In this document: one piece after another, positions 53,834 through 64,000 of the stretch
How positions within the stretch are numbered: the first letter of the stretch is position 1
How the letters are laid out: the number at the start of each line of letters is the position of its first letter
Assembly: GCF_045679555.1 (NCBI RefSeq)
Contig: NC_092091.1
Location: forward strand, 69,680,389 to 69,744,388
Length of the DNA: 64,000 nucleotides
DNA from: Salvelinus alpinus
Lineage: Eukaryota; Chordata; Actinopteri; Salmoniformes; Salmonidae
Direction of reading: 5' to 3'
Position numbers and translations under genes: made by a program
The notes under the pieces: model-generated
The model's database searches: none
Seen by the model: only the letters and a program-made list of their open reading frames with translations
What the model was told of the DNA's origin: nothing

Positions 53834-56800
53834 ATGTCGTGTCCAGGGAATAAAGACACCAAAGGTAAGAAAAAGTCATATTTTGAAGTCATACAATACT
53901 ATATGTATGTCGTGGTATTAGTAGTCTTGAAGTTTAATGTAATGTTGTGATCACGGAAATCATATAAGACAAATATGAAAGAAGAACTCTCAGAAGACAT
54001 TTCGGACCCTCCCTGGGAAAGGAAAGTAAACAAAATAATAATAAATCACTTGCTGAATGATGTCATGAATTTCACAATTTCCCCTCCATTTACCTCGCTT
54101 ATCTTTCATTGTTCTAATACGTTTATAAGGTGTATGTACCGCATTGTGTGTCTGTTTGTACTGTTGTTACAGTAGCCAAGGTTGTTGTTCACCGTCAGAT
54201 TAATCGCGTCCGGAGACTCTACGCAATAGCCTGGGGACTAGGTTACTGACAGATGAGCACAGACCAGATTTTATATCAGGTGTTAAGTCAATGTTATCAG
54301 TGTACAGACTTATTTCACAGGTCTGTGAAATCTTACTGTATTGTCTCATGTGGGATTTTCGTCTCTTCCAATTCACAGGAAGCTTGGAAAAAGACAGCAA
54401 AACTTCACATAGGACAGGTGAGTATGTACGGGCGATGTCAGGTTAGGTAGGTCTAGGTGCTGAATGCTTGTTGAGACATATGCAGATGTACATTTAAAAC
54501 CAAAACAGAAAGACTGTTTGAGGTACTGTTTTAACGAAACTACCTTATCTCATGAAATGTCCTTTTACGAGACTCAAAGTACACGCTAATTATGTAATGG
54601 TTAACACAAACCTGTAGTTATTTCTCCGTTTGGCGTTTGCACTAAGCAATCACCTGAATCAAAAGCAGTATACCCTCCTCGTGTGCTCTCAATAATAACC
54701 TTAACACAAGGAACATGAGGAAATGGAGTGGCAGACTTTTCCCTTTTTCCCTGACCTCATTTGGAAGAATTGTCCAAATCCTGCTTCACCCCACACCTGC
54801 AACAGCAGCACAAGTAAAGAGCATGTGAGATAGGAGAGCATTGTCACTTTTTACTACTGGTCTTAACACCTGTATCCAGCCTATTGAAAACCACCAGGAC
54901 TGGGTGCTTATTGAACAATGGCTGCTTGACCCTGGAGTTATAGCCGAGGCTACTAATTCACAAACCTGTTTGCAGAGCTTAACAATAGACCCCCCCAAAT
55001 AAATCTGATCCCAAAAGCTTTGGAGAGAATTTGCATCGAACCTGCCAAGTGTTGAGATATCAGAAAGCTGTAAAACCACATTAGAGGGCTTTGAGAAGTC
55101 ATAAAATAAATATTCATGCAAATTGTCATACCTGTTCAGATTGTATGTTCCTTTCTCGTTATCAGGTCCTAGTGAGAACCTTACAGAAACAGATGGGTAT
55201 TTCTGCAGGTAACTATTAGTAATAATATGACTCATTACATTGTTATAAATGACTTGGATGTAATGAACACGTGGTTGAAATAAGTTCAAGTACGTTGACA
55301 GTTGAAGTGAACAGATAGTTTAGTGCAACAGATTACTTGTGGTAACAGATAAGAAATCGACACCGTCTCTCGTTCAGCTACACCCATTATGGCATAACAA
55401 GGTATTGGTATTTACAGTGTTTTTCTTTCAGCAGTTCTTTCTCTATGGACCCTGCGGACGAGTATAAGATGAACCACAAGCGGCGAGGCCTGGCTCTCAT
55501 CTTCAACCAGGAACACTTCTTCTGGCATCTGAGGATGCCCCCCCGCAACGGGACCAATGCTGACCGCTCCAACCTGGTCAAAAGGTATACATGGCATCAG
55601 ATATGACCGTGCTTCATAACTCCCTATAGACCGGTTCAGTCAACTGTAGTGCTGATGTTTAAAATGTTCATGCCTAACCATGTTTGACACTTGATTTTCT
55701 GATTCAGATTTGAGGACTTGAACTTTGAAGTGCAGGCCTTTGATAATCTGAAGGTGGAGGACGTTCTGGATAAAATCAGTCAGGGTAAGCAGCACTTCAA
55801 GTCATTCGATACCACCTCAAAAAATCCGCTTAACACAGATACTGTATCAGTCACAGTCAGTATTATACTTCAGAATAGTAAATTATACATGTCTGATACT
55901 CTATAGCGGCTGAGGCCAACCATGCTGATGCAGACTGCTTCGTGTGCGTCTTTCTGAGCCACGGAGAGAACGACCACGTCTATGCTTACGACGACAAGAT
56001 CGCTATCCAGGACATCACTGCCCTGTTCAAAGGAGACAAGTGTAAGAGCCTGGTGGGCAAGCCCAAGATCTTCATACTACAGGTAAGCGGTCAGATGATG
56101 AGATGCCTTTGAATAGATCAATTTTAGATGAAACCTTTGACATTTAGTACTGTTGACTCATAGACCTATAGACCATATCTGATGTTTGGGGGCCGGTGAA
56201 GGCATATCTTCCTCAGACACAATACTATTATTTGTAATTCTATTTGTAAACATTTGATCCACATAACCAACAAATATTTTCTGCTAAATATATGTATTTT
56301 TCTATATAACACCTCCATCAAATTGACATTTTGACTCTTTACGGTTTCTGATTTGATTGACACCGACAGGCGTGCCGTGGGGACAAGCATGACGATCCAG
56401 TGACCCCCATGGACGTGGTGGACAGCGAAGTGCAGACCAACGAGGTGGTGGTGGACGCTGGGGTGGTCTACACCCTCCCTGCTGGCGCGGACTTCATCAT
56501 GTGTTACTCTGTGGCTGAAGGTGAGGAACACATGGCACAGCTGATAGTCCATTACAGAAAACAAGAAGAAATACTGTAAACCTAGTGGTCGTAAATGAGG
56601 ATAGATGCATAGATACAGTGATACATGGAGAATAAAGACAACTTCATTATTTTAATTCCTTATCAACAGACTCACAGTTACTATTTTGTACCCAACTCCT
56701 TCTTACTGTGACTTGTATACAGTTATGCTGTTTAGACAACATCCTAAATAACGGTATCCCTGTGTTATTGTAATGGTATTTGATCACTTGATTATCCTTT

Positions 56801-57105
56801 GCTTCTCACTTGGATTAATGGAATACAGATCTAACTGCCATACTCGTTCCCGGTCTCCCTGTGCAGGCTACTATTCCCACCGCGAGCCGATCAACGGCTC
56901 CTGGTACATCCAGGACCTGTGTGGGGCCATGCGGAAGTTCGGGGATTCCCTGGAGTTCACGGAGCTCCTGACCCTGGTCAACAGGAAGGTGTCCATGAGG
57001 AGCGTCGGGAATTGTACCGACCGGACCGCCATCGGGAAGAAACAGGTCCCCTGCTTTGCTTCCATGCTCACCAGGAAGCTCTACTTCCGAGCCAAGAAGC
57101 AGTAA
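53834..57105 (+). CDS. casp6: Caspase-6
   Basis: Executioner cysteine protease of apoptosis that cleaves lamins and other substrates after Asp; cytosolic and nuclear. Exons: 53834-53864, 54379-54421, 55432-55584, 55708-55784, 55907-56082, 56370-56520, 56867-57105, summing to 870 bases (289 aa; human 293). The prodomain is short ([11 protein letters not shown]...). The large subunit starts near [20 protein letters not shown]. The catalytic His is in FLSHGENDH, and the Cys pentapeptide QACRG spans the exon 5/6 junction. The inter-subunit linker has TPMDVVDSE and a DAG site; the small subunit has [26 protein letters not shown] and [14 protein letters not shown]. Exon 2 is uncertain: the strong donor at 54418 (GTGAGT) would break the frame, whereas GTATGT at 54422 keeps it. 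The exon 3 acceptor is a CAGCAG pair, so one Ser may be optional. Order pla2g12a-casp6-mcub is conserved on human 4q25. Confidence 0.95.
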
Positions 57106-57749
57106 GGTTTCCATCCACCGGGCAGCTACTACGTCATTCCTGAATCCTGCTGTAGTTGTTTTGAATGGTCTTTGGGAGAAAGGTGGTCCTTGACTATAAT
57201 GTCTGGTGGTTCTTTTTGTTAAACGTTTGTCTATATTATTTCGATGTTTGTCTTGAGGACCATGAAATACACTTTATCAAGCTGTGCATATTCCCTTTAT
57301 TCTAATCTTCTTTCCTATGAAACCAAATGGAGATCATGTCATTTGCTGACGATTTTTGATGCTGTTTTATTTTAACATTCTGTGGTGGCAAAGCTGACCT
57401 AAAACAAAGCATGTACTATACTGGTGAAACCTGCTTGGCTGCTCGGCTTCAGGCTTTCCTTGTTGGTGTTGACAGAGGTCATGGAATGTACCTGCAGGGC
57501 AGGTAAAAGAGTGACATGAGAATAGTAATTGAGCATTAACATTTCAAATGACTTTATTCTCAGTCTGTTTGTGGATAGCTATTGGTTAAGAGGGGATTCT
57601 CAGTCAGTAAAGGATTTTGCATCACCAGTCCCTTTAGGCCTTTCTCGAGAGAATACTGCTAATTCTTAGCATTGAGTAATGGTTCCCTGGGCTTGATTTG
57701 TTTACATCAACTATCTGTGTCAAATATACAAAGAAATGTGCACATTGTT
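57106..57749. other. casp6 downstream sequence
   Basis: Immediately after the casp6 stop, without recognisable repeats or ORFs; probably part of the 3' untranslated region. A clear AATAAA for casp6 close to the stop was not found. The next good one is at 59616-59621. Confidence 0.4.
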
Positions 57750-58690
57750 TGAAGGAGGCCGTGGCTCTGGGGCTAAATCCCTACCTTGCATCCAAAAGGT
57801 GTGGCTTTGATCCTTATCTCTTGTGCAAGTTTCTGTAACTGTCGTTGTCCGACATAGGAAGAAAAGTGCCGATTGGGTTAAAGAGTGGGTGGCTCTGGGG
57901 TTAAATCCCTGGCTTGCAGCCAAGAGGATATGGGTTCAGTTCTTATCTCTTGTGCTTTAGTCTACTGCACATTTACGCAAATGTCAAAATTAAGTGTTTG
58001 TAGTGTGAAGGAGTCTGTGGCTCTGGATCTCACCCAAATAGCACAGGGTTGTAGGTTTGGACCTACTGCAGGACTCGAGCATGGTTGTGTGGACAACGGG
58101 CTCTGCTGCAGAGCGAGTTAAGGCCACTAGAAGTGGTTGCCACATCAAGATGGCTGGAGAATGGTGGCGTTGGTCCTAAGTATGCATTAAGCAGGGGATG
58201 TTAATCCTGGGGTCCCCTGCCATGGTTCCTGAACACTAACCAGCAGTGGTTATGGGAAAATCCCTGGGAAATAGTAGACACTTAGTATCTCTCTTGAAAT
58301 ACAGGCATCTACTTTTTTCAGGGGTTTTTCTCCATAACAACTGCTGGTTACAGGGATGTGAACCCCAGGTATTAACCCCCATCAGTCCTCCAACCACATA
58401 CCACATCTGTGCCACCGATTGCTTCACACATATTCATATGATTGACATGGACATTGGGGAAACGTACACTAAATCACAAGAGTAGAGGATTGAACCCACA
58501 ACATCTTGGTTGCTGAGATTTAACCCCAAATCCTTCACACTTGAAGCGCTTCTCTTTGTATATGTTAGACATCGACAGTCACAGAAACTGTCAATAAAGC
58601 ACAAGATATATGGATTAAACCCACACCCTCCAACCTCTTAAGGCAGGGACCAAACCCCTTACCCACTTCCCCATCTGGTCCTCTGTAGTA
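57750..58690. repeat. Large imperfect inverted repeat of tRNA-like modules
   Basis: Plus-strand modules at about 57753, 57885 and 58014 share GTGGCTCTGG(GG)..AAATCCCT and a GGGTTCAGTTCTTATCTCTT-type segment. Minus-strand modules at about 58555-58440 and 58690-58570 read GGGGTTAAATCTCAGC..., GTGGGTTCAATCCTCTACTC and GTGGGTTTAATCCATATATC. Each has a possible B box (GGTTCRATCC-like). Outer and inner modules pair with each other across a centre near 58220. It lies between casp6 and mcub. Whether it is a SINE cluster or a single foldback element is unclear. Confidence 0.6.
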
Positions 58691-59615
58691 GACAAGATGA
58701 AAAGACAATGATGTGCCTCAATATGTTGCCTCCCCACTTCGACCTCTGAGCTTGCTGTGTCAAAAAGGGAATTTGTGTTTCTGTTTGTACTTGGATGTGC
58801 TTAGCCTTTACAACACAAATGTAGTTTTCCATGTTTTGAAAGCGGCAGGCTAAACGTGAACAAACAACTCCAATATGGAAAGTACCTCAGGGAGTCAAGT
58901 GTCTAGTGTTTCAAAGACGTTCAGTAAACACTGCAAGTTTGGTCACATGACCTGCTGTACTACTACTGACTCAGGAAAACCAAAGAAGTCATATACATTG
59001 TTTACTGCCACTATGGTAGTGCCTTTGTTTGGTAATTCAAATCAATGGCCTTTTAAATAACAGCTTTTTACCACTATTCTTTGTTTATTGAGGGTATTTG
59101 ACAGCTGTTTTCATCCCCCCTTGGTACTGTTAATCTTTTTAAATAGCATTTTATATAGCTCAGATAAGACAACTCAGGGTACCAATCAACCGACCATCTC
59201 ATGTTTAAAAAATAAAGAAATCATTGTTAGTCACTTGGAGATATTTACTAAAGCAATGACAATGCACAAGGTATTACTCATTTGTATGTGAACCTGAGTG
59301 CTGGACACCAATTCATGTTTCTATTTCTGAAGTGTACAAGAAAATGAGGACCGTTTTAGTCTCCATGGGCGAATACAAGGAACCACTGCTTAGTAAGCGT
59401 ATTGTACTTTTCTTGTTATGTGGTCCACCAGGGAAATTTGTCTCTGACCTTTTGGGAGATTGGCGTTTGTGCTAATAGCATTTGCACTACTAGAATTTGG
59501 AGAGGTGTGTGGGGCTCCTATAGAATTAGAATCTCTCATTTATAAAATGACAGTTGTAAAACTGTTGAAATATGTTTGGGGTTTTGATGATTGAAACAAG
59601 TCTGAATTGAGGTGC

Positions 59616-59832
59616 AATAAAATATTGAAATGTAATTTGTGCTCAGTCTCAGTTCTCTTAATCTTTAAACATTCAGAACAGATCATCTCATTATATACAC
59701 GTCATCACTATTCAGAACTTTGCTCTTCTATAGAAATGAAACTAGCTACTATATTGAATTCCTGCAACAGCCAGGAATGCAGAGAAAATATGATTAGTAT
59801 TCAGGAAGATGGTTTCTCATATGACATTTATT
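59616..59832. terminator. Convergent polyadenylation signals for casp6 and mcub
   Basis: An AATAAA on the plus strand at 59616-59621 and one on the minus strand at 59832-59827 lie about 210 bases apart. The second is 216 bases beyond the mcub stop codon (60048) and fits that gene. The first would give casp6 a 2.5-kb 3' untranslated region, so its assignment is weaker. The stretch 58700-59600 has no gene. Confidence 0.4.
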
Positions 59833-59982
59833 ACTATACCTCTATTACCACAAATGACTTCCAACATTGTAAACGGTGTAAACCAAAACTCTAAAATGAT
59901 CTGTGAGGTTAGTAAGAAAAAGGCATCGTTATCAAAATAAATGGGAAGAAATGCTGCTGCTCAGTAGTCCTTCAGTTTGACG

Positions 59983-60040
59983 TGGTGTGTGTGTGTGTGG
60001 TGTGTGTGTGTGTGTGTGTGGTGTGTGTGTGTGTGTGGTG
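59983..60040. repeat. (GT)n/GGTGTG tract in mcub 3' UTR
   Basis: GT repeats interrupted by GG at regular points, starting eight bases past the mcub stop codon (on the minus strand it reads as CA with CC interruptions). It forms the first part of the mcub 3' untranslated region. Confidence 0.9.
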
Positions 60041-60047
60041 TTGCTCT

Positions 60048-63956
<3,909 letters not shown>

Positions 63957-64000
63957 CTGTAGGAGACAGGAGGATAATAGATGGATATAGTGTCTATAGA

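Noticed and set aside
56815-57143. Minus-strand and alternative-frame open stretches over casp6 exon 7
   Set aside because: They are shadows of the real casp6 frame, which alone matches the caspase family.

Overview
This is vertebrate (teleost) nuclear DNA, almost certainly from a salmonid. The evidence is multi-exon genes with GT-AG introns, several Tc1/mariner relatives, tRNA-derived SINEs with HpaI-like and SmaI-like heads and the usual salmonid LINE-type tails, many short inverted-repeat (MITE-like) elements, and long CA and minisatellite arrays. Gene models were built by eye, by translating exons, checking splice sites and carrying reading phase across each junction.

Layout. (1) 195-12157, minus strand: snapc3, eight of nine expected coding exons; the last lies left of the window. 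(2) 13135-24129, plus: ttc39b-like, complete, 18 coding exons, 587 aa, head-to-head with snapc3 across about 1 kb. (3) 28424-39660, plus: dnajb14, complete, eight coding exons, 381 aa. (4) 41829-43995, plus: pla2g12a, complete, four exons, 194 aa. (5) 50154-53130, plus: a decayed tandem copy of pla2g12a that lost its signal peptide and catalytic exon and was invaded by several mobile elements. (6) 53834-57105, plus: casp6, seven coding exons, about 289 aa. (7) 60048-63956, minus: the 3' five coding exons of mcub, convergent with casp6; its 5' exons lie right of the window.

The genes do not form an operon or single pathway: snRNA-gene transcription (snapc3), a TPR protein (ttc39b), an ER membrane J-protein (dnajb14), a secreted phospholipase A2 family member (pla2g12a), an executioner caspase (casp6) and the dominant-negative mitochondrial calcium uniporter subunit (mcub). 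The order pla2g12a-casp6-mcub matches the conserved block on human 4q25, dnajb14 maps to human 4q23, and snapc3-ttc39b matches human 9p22, so the window spans a junction of two ancestral synteny blocks.

The most notable observations are: a 43-bp minisatellite beside an mcub exon in which each unit copies that exon's 3' end and splice donor; the pla2g12a duplicate, whose intact parent shows the empty site of a miniature LTR element; an mcub final exon whose acceptor directly abuts a roughly 100-bp CA/GT tract; a Tc1 transposase with one in-frame stop; and several long hairpins. No wholly new biological system is evident; the novelty is structural.
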